From NCBI GenBank assembly GCA_964486935.1, contig CAZAPG010000028.1, positions 1-64,000 of the forward strand: a stretch of 64,000 nucleotides of DNA, given 5' to 3'. Positions 42,032 to 50,868 of this stretch are shown here, piece after piece. Numbering within the stretch: position 1 is the first letter of the stretch; every line of letters starts with the position of its first letter. The translations under genes and the position numbers were made by a program. Source of the stretch: CAZAPG01 sp964486935. GTDB taxonomy: Bacteria; Chloroflexota; Anaerolineae; 4572-78; J111. A model generated the notes under the pieces. It ran no database searches. It was not told where the DNA came from and saw only the letters and a program-made list of their open reading frames with translations.

Positions 42032-44938
42032 TCATCGGCCCATAAACTCCAGGCGATTGGGCATGATTGTCCCGTTTAGCCGGTCATCCGAGGGCAGGGT
42101 TGCGCCATCTAAATTAGCCCCGCTCAGGTCGGCGCCTTTAATGGGCGGGTCGTCGAGTTTGCTGAAGTTGGCCCCCTGGAGCCTGGCGCTGCTCAAATTG
42201 GCTCTGAACAGGTTGGCCCCGTGAAACCTGACTTCGGGCCGAAATTCTGCGCCGCTGAAGTTGGTTTTGGCCAGGTTGGCCTTAACCAGCAGAGTTTCGC
42301 CCACAATTAAAGCGCCGCTGGCGTTAGCCCCGGCCAGGTTGGCCTCGATGAGCTGCGAGGCCGTTAAAGTCATCTGGGTCATATTGGCCCAGGTCAAATC
42401 GGCTTTAAAGAGGTTGGCGGCGCACCAATCGGCTTTTATCAGGATAACGCCGGTTAAATCGGCCTGGGTCAGTTCAATGCGCCCCTCATCGCCGCAGGGG
42501 TCTATCTCGTCAACGCCCCGGTTGGTTGTGCGCGAGAGATTGGCATTGAGCAGAATTGCGCCTTCCATATTAATGCCGGGTATTTTGGCCTCGGTTAAAT
42601 CGGCCAGTTTCATAAAAGCGCCGTTGAGTTGCGTTTTAATTAGCTGCGCCCTGACCAGTTTGGCCCCGGTTAAATTGATGCCACGGGCATCGGTTTCGCG
42701 CAGGGTGGCTTCGGTCAGATCGCTGCCAGACATGTCAACCCCGCCCAGCAGTTGCGCGTTGTTGAGATTGGCGTTTACCAGCGTGGCCTGCCGGATGCTG
42801 GCCTTGAACAGGTCGGCCCCGGTCAGGTCGGCCCCGGTCAGGTCGGCCCCATCGAGAATCACCTCGCGCAGTTGGGTTTCAACCAATCTGGCCCCGGTCA
42901 AGTCGGCCCCGCTCAGGTTAGATTTGATGAGAATGGCTTTGCTGAGGTTGGCGTTGGCCAGTTTGGTTTGGCTCAAATCGGTTTCGCTCAAATCGGCTTC
43001 TTCCATATCGGCCCATCTAAGGCGAGCATCGTTTAGCTGGGTGTCGCGCATATTGGCCCGCCTGAGGGTAGCGCCAATTAAATTGGCCTGCTCCTGCAAA
43101 TTGGCTCCGCTTAAATTGGCCTGGGTTAAATCGCTGCCAAACAGGTTGGCCCCGCGCAGGTCGGCCCCGGTCAGGTTGACTTCTCGCAGGTCGGCGCAGC
43201 TTAAGTTTTGGCCCTGAAGTTGCCGGTTTTCCTGGCTTTCGTTAACAATGCTCCAAACGGCGCGCCATTTGGGGTCGATGTCGATATCATCAATTGTTGC
43301 GCCGCGCAGATTGGCAAAGCTCAAATCGGCGTCGGTCAGGTTGGCGTTATTCAGCTCTGTTCGGCGCAGGTTGGCGCCCATTAAAAGCGCGCCGGTCAGG
43401 TTAGCCTGCTCCAGTTTGGCGCTGCCCAGGTTGGCCCCTACCAGAATAGCTCCCGCTAAATTTTGCGCCTCCTGCAAATTGGCGTTTTCCAAATCGACCC
43501 CCACCAACACGGCTCTATTTAAAATTGCGCTGCGCAGGGTTGAGTTGTCCTTTAAATTTTGAGCCTGGATGGTATTGTCTCTGGCCCGTTGGATGAACTC
43601 TTTCAAATCTTCAATATCTTCAACGTCAGACTCCCTCACGCTGTCGGCCTCTATCTGGCACAAGGCTTTGATGCCAAATAGCCGCGTAACCTGGCCCCGG
43701 TCCAGCGGCACTTCGGCGGGCCAGCCCAGCACGGCCTCTTCTAAGTTGGTTCCGGTTAAATCGGTATCTTTTAAAATGGCATTTAGCAAAATGGCGCTGC
43801 CCATCCGCGCGCCGGCCAGGGGCGCGCCGCTCAAATCGACGCCGGTGAGATTGGCTCCGGTAAAATCGGCCTGGTTTAAGTTGGTGGCCCGCCGCAGCTC
43901 CCGGCTGTCCTGGAGATTGGCGGCCACAAAAGAGGCGTTGGTAACGTTGGCCTGATTCAGATTGGCCCCGGCAAAGGTGGCCTGGGTAAAATTAGCGCCG
44001 GTCAGGTCGGCGTTAGAAAAATCGGCCCCGGTCAGATTGGCCCTGGTGTAATCGGGCCGCTCGGCGGGTTCCGGCCCGGCTGAGTGGACCCGGCGCAATC
44101 TGGCATTGGTCAGATTAGCCTCAATTAATTTGGTACCAAACATCTCGGCTTCATCCAGAACGGCTTCGGTCAGGGTGGCCCGGTTCAAAATAGTTCGGTG
44201 TAAAATAGCGCCGGTTAAATTGGCCCCGCTCAAATCGGCTCCGGTCAGGTCTGCATCCGACAGGTCGACGCCTACCAGCGATGCGCCAACCAGATTAGCC
44301 TCGCGCAGATTGGCGCCCCTCAAATCCAGGCCAACCAGCACGGCTCCGGCCAAATTTAGCCGGGGCAACTCTCTGGCCCGGCCTTCAACCACCGTGCCAG
44401 CCTCGCTGGATACGGCGCTGCCGCTTACCCGTACCTGCCCCTCGCTAACGGATGTGGATTGGGCTACCAAATCTTTCAGGCGGGCGGTATCTCTGGCCGC
44501 AATTGCCGTTTGAACGCTGGCCTGGCTCCTCACATCCGGCTGGGTTGACAGACCCACGATAGCGCTATCCATGGTAGCGCCGGCCAGGGTTGTGTCAATC
44601 ATTTGGGCATCCAGCAAGATGGTTCGGCTCAACACCGCCCCGCTCATAACCGCGTTGGTTAGATTTGCGCCGGTCAAATCGGCCCCGGCCAGGTTGGCGC
44701 GGGTAAAATCGGCCCCGGTAAAATCAATGCCCCTCAAATCTTTGTTGCTCAAATCCCGGTCAACAAAATTTTGAGCGCCGCAGTTGGGCCGGCAAGGCGG
44801 GTCTGCGGCCGCCGGGGCCGGGGGCCAAATGCCGGTTAGCCACAAAACGGCAACCAGCAATATCAGAAACAGCGCCGATAGTCCAATTAAAATTAACAGC
44901 AGCCTGCTAAGTTGCCTTGTTTGTTGTTGTTCTGCCAT
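42032..44938 (-). CDS. Giant pentapeptide-repeat membrane protein
   Basis: The 968-residue protein has one N-terminal membrane helix (about 13-36) followed by almost continuous A(D/N)LxX pentapeptide repeats forming right-handed beta helices. These are interrupted at about residues 140-185 and 420-465 by non-repeat segments. Short N-terminal and long C-terminal sides suggest the repeats face outside or the periplasm-like space. Some pentapeptide proteins mimic DNA to block gyrase, but a membrane-anchored one of this size is more likely structural or adhesive. A TTGTCA-N17-TATACA promoter (44988-44960) lies just upstream. Confidence 0.9.
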   Translation of the reverse strand: MAEQQQTRQLSRLLLILIGLSALFLILLVAVLWLTGIWPPAPAAADPPCRPNCGAQNFVDRDLSNKDLRGIDFTGADFTRANLAGADLTGANLTNAVMSGAVLSRTILLDAQMIDTTLAGATMDSAIVGLSTQPDVRSQASVQTAIAARDTARLKDLVAQSTSVSEGQVRVSGSAVSSEAGTVVEGRARELPRLNLAGAVLVGLDLRGANLREANLVGASLVGVDLSDADLTGADLSGANLTGAILHRTILNRATLTEAVLDEAEMFGTKLIEANLTNARLRRVHSAGPEPAERPDYTRANLTGADFSNADLTGANFTQATFAGANLNQANVTNASFVAANLQDSRELRRATNLNQADFTGANLTGVDLSGAPLAGARMGSAILLNAILKDTDLTGTNLEEAVLGWPAEVPLDRGQVTRLFGIKALCQIEADSVRESDVEDIEDLKEFIQRARDNTIQAQNLKDNSTLRSAILNRAVLVGVDLENANLQEAQNLAGAILVGANLGSAKLEQANLTGALLMGANLRRTELNNANLTDADLSFANLRGATIDDIDIDPKWRAVWSIVNESQENRQLQGQNLSCADLREVNLTGADLRGANLFGSDLTQANLSGANLQEQANLIGATLRRANMRDTQLNDARLRWADMEEADLSETDLSQTKLANANLSKAILIKSNLSGADLTGARLVETQLREVILDGADLTGADLTGADLFKASIRQATLVNANLNNAQLLGGVDMSGSDLTEATLRETDARGINLTGAKLVRAQLIKTQLNGAFMKLADLTEAKIPGINMEGAILLNANLSRTTNRGVDEIDPCGDEGRIELTQADLTGVILIKADWCAANLFKADLTWANMTQMTLTASQLIEANLAGANASGALIVGETLLVKANLAKTNFSGAEFRPEVRFHGANLFRANLSSARLQGANFSKLDDPPIKGADLSGANLDGATLPSDDRLNGTIMPNRLEFMGR

Positions 44939-44959
44939 AAAGCTGTCGCCTCTACGTTA

Positions 44960-44988
44960 TGTATACTTATCTTACCTCAAATTGACAA
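44960..44988 (-). promoter_or_regulatory. Putative promoter of the pentapeptide-repeat gene
   Basis: On the minus strand TTGTCA (44988-44983) and TATACA (44965-44960) are 17 bases apart; the leader would be about 15 bases. Confidence 0.45.
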
Positions 44989-45059
44989 AAAATGCATTAC
45001 GGCTAACCCAATTTGGTTGAATTGTCCTCAATTCTTTTCGATACTCTATTGTTCTATGT

Positions 45060-45065
45060 TATAAT
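45060..45065 (+). promoter_or_regulatory. -10 box suggesting a leaderless transcript
   Basis: A perfect TATAAT lies only 8 bases before ATG 45074, and there is no Shine-Dalgarno. Transcription would begin at or within a few bases of the start codon. A -35 match (TTTCGA near 45036) is weak. Confidence 0.4.
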
Positions 45066-45073
45066 TGCCGCCT

Positions 45074-47119
45074 ATGGTTGATGACATCTATGCCCAGAGG
45101 CGGTTGACCAAATTTGATGGCGGCGTTGGGCTTGGCTTGAGCGTGGCGGCGTTGGGCCTGTATATTTTTACCCTGGCCCCCGGCGTGCTGGAGGCCGATG
45201 GCGGCGAATTTCAATTTGTGCCCTGGCTGCCCGGTATTGCCCACCCAACCGGCTATCCGCTGTATGTGCTGGCAGGCTGGCTGTGGACACACCTGCTGCC
45301 GCTAGGCTCTGTCGCGTGGCGCATGAATCTGCTGTCGGCGGTGTTTGGCGCGCTGGCCGTGGGGGTCACTTATCTGGTGGCCTGCCGGGTGGTTAGCCTC
45401 GCCCTGCCCGATACCCCCCTTGCGGCGCAACGGGCCGCCGCCGCAGTTACGGCGACCACTTTGTCAGTAACTCACACCTATTGGAGCCAGGCCCTGATAG
45501 CCGAGGTATATACCCTGCACGCGCTGTTTGTGGTGTCTATGTTGTGGCTGGCTTTACACGCGGCCAACCGGCCCAAACTGCTGGCCTTTACTTTTGGGCT
45601 GGGGTTGACCCATCACCTGACTACAATTTTGCTGGCTCCGGCCCTGGCCGTTTATTTATGGCAAACTTGTCGCCAACTCCACGCGCGACAATTGGCAGCC
45701 TGCGTTGCGTTATTCTGCGCGCCCTTATTATTGTACCTTTATTTGCCAATTGTTGCGCCAACGGTTCCTTACGCCAGCCTGGAATTGAGCGATGCCCAAA
45801 CCCTGACACTGTACGACAATTCACTGCGCGGCTTTTGGCAACACGTGACCGCCACCGTTTTTACCGGCGAGTTACAACCGGCAGCGGTTGGGTTTGAGCG
45901 CCTGCGGCTGGTGTGGCAACTGCTCCGGGCGCAGGTGGGCTGGGTAGGGGCCGGCTTGGGCCTTATCGGGTTGATAACCCTGTGGCGGCAAAAAAAGTTT
46001 AACCTGCTGGCCCTGACCGCCATAGCTTTTGTTACTTTTGTGGGTTTCAACCTGGTTTACTTTATCGGCGATGTGTTTGTGCTCTTTATTCCGGCCTGGC
46101 TCATTGTTTGCCTGTGGTTGGGGGTGGGGAGTTTAGCCCTGGCCCGCCGGCTGGCGAGTCAATTTGTGCGCCGCAAAATGGGCGCCGGCCAGGAGATTGC
46201 CTTTGAACAAATGCGTGGGCATTTAGCCCGGCGCGCCTACCAAACGGTTGTATGGCTGCTGATGCTCTTTTTTTTTGCGTTGCCGCTGGTTTTGGGCGTC
46301 ACCCGTTTTGCCGGGGTGAACCAGCAAGATAACACAGCCGCCGAAACAAAATGGCGGCAGATATTAGCCCAGCCCATCCCCCACCGGGCAATTTTGGTGA
46401 GCAACGACCGCAACGAGATAATGCCGATGTGGTATTTTCAATACGTTGAGGGGCAGCGCCCCGATTTATTGGGCTTGTTTCCGCTCATTACGCCAGCGCC
46501 GGAATTTAGCAACGCGGGCCGGGTATTTGAACAGGCGCTGGCTTCGGGCCGGCCGGTCTATTTGATCAAACCAATGGACGGGTTGAGCCTGAAGGCCAAC
46601 CTTGCGCCGGAGGGGGTCCTGTTTAGAGCCACTCCTTTTCATCCGGCAGACCCCCAAAACCTGGTTGGCGTTAGTTTGCCTAAAATCTCGCTCGATTTAC
46701 CGGGGAAAGGAACTGTCGAGGAAACTATTTTGCTGCTGGGGTACAATGTGTCATCAACCACTATTCAACCGGGCGGCCAAATTACCGTAACGCTTTACTG
46801 GCAGCCCACGCAACCCTTAACCAGCAACTACACCAGCTATGTTCATTTGCTAACCGAAAATAATCACAAAATTAGCCAAAATGACCACCAGCCCGGCGGC
46901 AACTATTACCCCAGTAGCTACTGGCAGGTAAGCGAGGTTTTGCGCGACACACACACGCTACCAATTCCCGCAGATGCCCCGGTAGACACATACCGGTTGC
47001 GGATAGGGATGTACTTTCAGCCCCGGCCTGGAGTTGTAGTTGGCATGGGAGAGGGCGTGCAAGTTTCGCCGCCGGATGGGTTACAACTACAACCGCCGGC
47101 TAAAAGGGACCACGATTAA
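45074..47119 (+). CDS. DUF2723 family integral membrane protein (glycosyltransferase-like)
   Basis: The 681-residue protein has a multi-pass membrane domain (about ten helices to residue 430). Its first loop, PGVLEADGGEFQFVPWLPGIAHPTGYPLY, is diagnostic for DUF2723, a family related to protein O-mannosyltransferases using polyprenyl-linked sugars. The C-terminal 200 residues form a soluble beta-rich domain (ILLLGYNVSSTTIQPGGQITVTLYW). A glycan-transfer role in the envelope is inferred. Its stop overlaps the next start (TAATG). Confidence 0.85.
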   Translation: MVDDIYAQRRLTKFDGGVGLGLSVAALGLYIFTLAPGVLEADGGEFQFVPWLPGIAHPTGYPLYVLAGWLWTHLLPLGSVAWRMNLLSAVFGALAVGVTYLVACRVVSLALPDTPLAAQRAAAAVTATTLSVTHTYWSQALIAEVYTLHALFVVSMLWLALHAANRPKLLAFTFGLGLTHHLTTILLAPALAVYLWQTCRQLHARQLAACVALFCAPLLLYLYLPIVAPTVPYASLELSDAQTLTLYDNSLRGFWQHVTATVFTGELQPAAVGFERLRLVWQLLRAQVGWVGAGLGLIGLITLWRQKKFNLLALTAIAFVTFVGFNLVYFIGDVFVLFIPAWLIVCLWLGVGSLALARRLASQFVRRKMGAGQEIAFEQMRGHLARRAYQTVVWLLMLFFFALPLVLGVTRFAGVNQQDNTAAETKWRQILAQPIPHRAILVSNDRNEIMPMWYFQYVEGQRPDLLGLFPLITPAPEFSNAGRVFEQALASGRPVYLIKPMDGLSLKANLAPEGVLFRATPFHPADPQNLVGVSLPKISLDLPGKGTVEETILLLGYNVSSTTIQPGGQITVTLYWQPTQPLTSNYTSYVHLLTENNHKISQNDHQPGGNYYPSSYWQVSEVLRDTHTLPIPADAPVDTYRLRIGMYFQPRPGVVVGMGEGVQVSPPDGLQLQPPAKRDHD

Positions 47120-48336
47120 TGTCGCTTAGAAACAATCTCGAACGATTGGCCTGGATTGTTTTACTTTCGGCCTTCACAATTTTTTGCCTGATGGCGCTGC
47201 TTATACCTTCGTCTATCTACTGGTATGTAATCAACGCAATCAACCCGCTTGGGGCCGAATTGACCTCGGTGCGCGGCATTGTGCTGATTGGCAACCCTGA
47301 TACAGAGTTGTCATCATCCGTGGTTGATGGCCAGACGGTGGCCCTGAACGAGTCGATAACTATCTCCACCGATAATACCTCTCAGGCCATTTTAACCTTT
47401 GCCGATGACAGCACGCTGACCATGTACGGCGATACTTCTATTGTGCTTCATCAGGCCCAGGAGCCTCGGTTTGGCCTTAGCCCCAACCCCACCCAAATAA
47501 AGGTTGAGGTAAACAAGGGGCGAATCCGAGCCACTGCCTCCCGGGGGCGAGAGGACCTGAATTTTGATATTGCCACGCCGGATACCGAGGTAGCGTTGGG
47601 GCAGGGTAGCTTTTCGGTTGAAGTGACCGATAAGGGCACTCAGGTGACAACCCGCCTGGGACGGGCCGAAATTACCGATGGCAATAAATGGATTATCTTA
47701 AATCAGGGGCAACGGGCTGTTGCCGCGCCCGGCTCAACGCTTTCTGACCCGCTGCCGGCTGCGCAAAATTTACTATCCAATGGCAGCTTTGGCTCTAATT
47801 TTGAGGATTCCTGGGAAATTTACACCATCGATCTGACGGACGCGGTTACAACAACCGCAGAAACCGTGGTATTTCAAAATCGCTCGGTGCTTAATTTACG
47901 CAGCGAAGGCGAAGACAACGTTCACACCGAAGTAGGCGTGCTTCAGCAAGTCAACAAAGATGTGCGAGATTTTCAATCGTTACGGGTATTTGCCGAAATC
48001 CGGCTGGCTTTTCAATCGTTGCCCGGCGGCGGGCAGGCCGGCTCAGAATTTCCTATTATGCTTCACGTAGCTTATAAAGATGCCGAAGGCAACGACCGGG
48101 ACTGGTTTCACGGCTTTTATTACGCCCCCAAGCCAGAAAATTATATTTTGTATGATGAACCCAACAACTCCAGCGAGCGGATTGTCCGTTTTATCTGGTA
48201 TCCATATGAGTCGGTAAATTTGCTCACCACGCTGGGGCCGGCCAAACCGGCTTTTATCAAGTCTATCCGTATCTACGCCTCTGGCTGGATTTACGATGCA
48301 ATGGTGGCCAATATCTCGTTGTTAGCCGAAGAGTGA
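47119..48336 (+). CDS. FecR-domain membrane-anchored protein
   Basis: The 405-residue protein has one N-terminal membrane helix (about 12-38) and an outside FecR-like domain (ILTFADDSTLTMYGDTSIVL, RIRATASRGREDLNFDIATPDTEVAL). A C-terminal jelly-roll-like part (about 220-405) resembles a carbohydrate-binding module. There is no FecI-type sigma factor in contact with it, so a structural or glycan-binding role alongside its glycosyltransferase neighbours is likely. It is coupled to the upstream gene by a one-base overlap. Confidence 0.78.
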   Translation: MSLRNNLERLAWIVLLSAFTIFCLMALLIPSSIYWYVINAINPLGAELTSVRGIVLIGNPDTELSSSVVDGQTVALNESITISTDNTSQAILTFADDSTLTMYGDTSIVLHQAQEPRFGLSPNPTQIKVEVNKGRIRATASRGREDLNFDIATPDTEVALGQGSFSVEVTDKGTQVTTRLGRAEITDGNKWIILNQGQRAVAAPGSTLSDPLPAAQNLLSNGSFGSNFEDSWEIYTIDLTDAVTTTAETVVFQNRSVLNLRSEGEDNVHTEVGVLQQVNKDVRDFQSLRVFAEIRLAFQSLPGGGQAGSEFPIMLHVAYKDAEGNDRDWFHGFYYAPKPENYILYDEPNNSSERIVRFIWYPYESVNLLTTLGPAKPAFIKSIRIYASGWIYDAMVANISLLAEE

Positions 48337-48400
48337 GTAACGCCAGGCCAAAAATCAGCAGTCAATTAATAAACAACCTGACCGCCATGGAATAAGCACA

Positions 48401-50059
48401 TTGCTCAACTTAACGGAAAGATGGTGGCCGGTAGTGTTGGCCGCAATAATAGTAATTTATGGCGGTTTGAGCTTATACCAGCTTAATCTACCCGGCTTGC
48501 ATTACGACGAAGCGTTTGAGGTGGTTCCGGCCGTGCAACTGCTACAGGGGCAGCCGGTTACGCTATTTCGGAACGCCGGCCTGTTACTGGGAGGCGTTTC
48601 GTTGCCCTTAATGACGCAGGATTATATTGGAGCACTCAACACCTATATGGCCCTGCCTTTTATTGCCCTAATGGGCACAACCCCGGCGGCGTTGCGAATG
48701 GCCTCTGTTTTGGTGGGGGCGGCTGCGCTTGGGTTGACTTTTCTGCTGGCGGTCCAACTTACCAATCGACCCTGGGTGGGGTTGCTTGCAACTCTGTTGC
48801 TGGCGGTTGACCCTACTTTTGTGTTTTGGAATCGGCAGGGTATTTTTGTGACAGCCATCACTGCTCCTATTGGGCTGGCGGCTACCTACTGCTGGCTGCG
48901 CCGTTGGCAGGGCGGCTTGCGGCGCTGGAGTTTGGCCGGTGGCTTTTTGTTTGGGCTGGGGGTGTACGCCAAATTACTCTTTATCTGGCTTATAGTTGCG
49001 CTGGTGGGCGCGGTCATTTTGCTTAGCCTGAAGCGTCTCAGGCAGCAGCCGGGCTGGCTGCTCAAACAACTCTCCCCCACCGAAATAGTTTTGGCTTGTC
49101 TGGCTTTTTTGCTGGGCTGCTGGCCCTTAATTGTGTATAACTTGCAAACCGGTGGCACCTGGCAAAACGTGGCCCAAAATGCCACAACCTCTTACTACGG
49201 AGTCAACAATTTGGCGGTGGGGGTAAATTTGCTGGAGCGGTTCCAACAATTTGTTACTTTATTACAGGGCGGGCATTTGTGGTATCTGGGTGATATATTG
49301 CCCAATTGGCTAAATTCAGTTGTTTTTGTGGTGTTTTTGGTTTTGGTAGTTATATTATCTATGCGAAATCAACGTGTCGCAGATGCACAAATTGCCCTGT
49401 TCCCATTTTTAGTGATTGGAACGACCATTGTGGTCAGCGTTGGCACCGTTTCGGCGCTGTGGATTACTCACTTTGCCCTTTTAGCGCCCTGGCCGGCGCT
49501 GGCCGTTGCCATTGGAAGCTGGTACGTGTTAAAGCAGCTCCCTTCCCAGCCCCGGCTGAAAGGCGTCTTTAAATTTGGAGTTTTGGCGGTATTGGCATTT
49601 ATGGTAATCACCAACCTGATTTCCACCCTGCGCTACCACGCTGCCCTGGCCAACAGCGGCGGTTTGAGCAGCCACTCCGATGCCGTGTATGATTTAAGCG
49701 CGTGGCTGGCGCAGCGCGCCAAGGGGCCGGTGGTCGCAATGGACTGGGGGCTGGCCGCGCCCGTTACCTACCTGACCGGCGGCCAGGTAACGCCCATCGA
49801 GATTTTTGGCTACGGCTGGCAATCTGACGTAAAATTATCAGAGCGATTGCAGGGAGCCATTGCCCAGCCGGATACGCTCTATTTGTGGCGCGCGCCGGAT
49901 GAAATTATTTTTGACCGCAGCGGTGAATTCAAATCGCTCTATCGCCCCCTGAGTCTGGAAGAAAATATCGAAGAAGCATTTTACGAGCGCAGCGGCCGGC
50001 CGATTTTGGGTGTCACCCGCCTGGTAGAAAAGGGCACAGCCTCAAATCCGCCCAGATAG
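48401..50059 (+). CDS. Glycosyltransferase family 39-like membrane protein
   Basis: The 552-residue multi-pass protein has the GT39/PMT-type opening LNLPGLHYDEAFEVVPAVQLLQ, with the acidic DE pair in the first external loop, and about eleven hydrophobic segments, followed by a short soluble tail. Such enzymes transfer sugars from polyprenyl phosphate to lipids or proteins outside the membrane. TTG 48401 is the only plausible start; its ribosome binding site is weak. It completes a three-gene envelope set with the DUF2723 and FecR proteins. Confidence 0.82.
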   Translation: MLNLTERWWPVVLAAIIVIYGGLSLYQLNLPGLHYDEAFEVVPAVQLLQGQPVTLFRNAGLLLGGVSLPLMTQDYIGALNTYMALPFIALMGTTPAALRMASVLVGAAALGLTFLLAVQLTNRPWVGLLATLLLAVDPTFVFWNRQGIFVTAITAPIGLAATYCWLRRWQGGLRRWSLAGGFLFGLGVYAKLLFIWLIVALVGAVILLSLKRLRQQPGWLLKQLSPTEIVLACLAFLLGCWPLIVYNLQTGGTWQNVAQNATTSYYGVNNLAVGVNLLERFQQFVTLLQGGHLWYLGDILPNWLNSVVFVVFLVLVVILSMRNQRVADAQIALFPFLVIGTTIVVSVGTVSALWITHFALLAPWPALAVAIGSWYVLKQLPSQPRLKGVFKFGVLAVLAFMVITNLISTLRYHAALANSGGLSSHSDAVYDLSAWLAQRAKGPVVAMDWGLAAPVTYLTGGQVTPIEIFGYGWQSDVKLSERLQGAIAQPDTLYLWRAPDEIIFDRSGEFKSLYRPLSLEENIEEAFYERSGRPILGVTRLVEKGTASNPPR

Positions 50060-50070
50060 CCACAAATAAA

Positions 50071-50838
50071 ATGATGAAACTATCACAACTGATAACAAAC
50101 CTGAATATCGCCATCAACCCCAATGAACAGTGGGCCATTACCGGGCCAGAAGCCGGCGCTTTTGCCGTGAAGCTGACCCAGGGATGCAATGGACTATCTC
50201 CCTTCAACCGGCAACTTGCCTCCAGCCTGGATGGCCTGATTCTGGCCGGCGCGCTGTCGGACATTGAGGCCGCCGAAACGTGGCTCGCCGACCTGGCTGC
50301 CGAGCTGCCGGCCAACGTCACCCTGATTATTGTTGACTGGCAGGCCGATGGCCCTTTGGATATTGGCCCGGACCTGAACCGGCGCGTCAAGCAGGGGCGC
50401 GCCCGCCGGCTGTTGCGAGAGGCCGGCTTTGGCCTTATCGACGAGCTGGCCAGCCAGCCAATGTACTACATTATCCACGCCCAAAAAGCGCCCGCGCCGC
50501 TCGACCCCCAGGCCGGCCACTATATTGCCGTGGCTCACGTTGACGAGCTACCCAAAAATGTTATGAAAACCACCGAGTTATTTGGACACAAAATTATTGT
50601 AGCCAACACCGGCCGAGAAATTGTTGCCTTTAGCGCAGTCTGTCCGCACGCCGCCGGCCCCGTAGATAAAGGCCTGCTGCGAGGCCGCAACGTGGTTTGT
50701 CCGACACACGGTTACATTTGGAATGTCTGCACCGGCGAGCCGGTTCAACCCGATGATGAAGACACGCTGCGCCGCTACCCGGTTAAGGTAGACGCCGATA
50801 GCGGGCAGGTACTCGTTGCCCTGGCTGCACTCTGTTAA
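50071..50838 (+). CDS. Rieske [2Fe-2S] protein with a truncated methyltransferase-like N-terminus
   Basis: Residues about 150-255 form a Rieske domain with the cluster ligands in CPHAAGP and CPTHGYIW. The first about 140 residues lack any ferredoxin or membrane feature; the piece RRVKQGRARRLLREAGFGLIDEL resembles the C-terminal half of class I SAM methyltransferases, without the SAM-binding GxGxG. It may be a remnant domain used as a scaffold. It lies 30 bp before the GAF/phosphatase gene and may be cotranscribed with it. Confidence 0.78.
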   Translation: MMKLSQLITNLNIAINPNEQWAITGPEAGAFAVKLTQGCNGLSPFNRQLASSLDGLILAGALSDIEAAETWLADLAAELPANVTLIIVDWQADGPLDIGPDLNRRVKQGRARRLLREAGFGLIDELASQPMYYIIHAQKAPAPLDPQAGHYIAVAHVDELPKNVMKTTELFGHKIIVANTGREIVAFSAVCPHAAGPVDKGLLRGRNVVCPTHGYIWNVCTGEPVQPDDEDTLRRYPVKVDADSGQVLVALAALC

Positions 50839-50868
50839 ACCAGTAATGCAGTCGAAAGAGAGTCCAAT

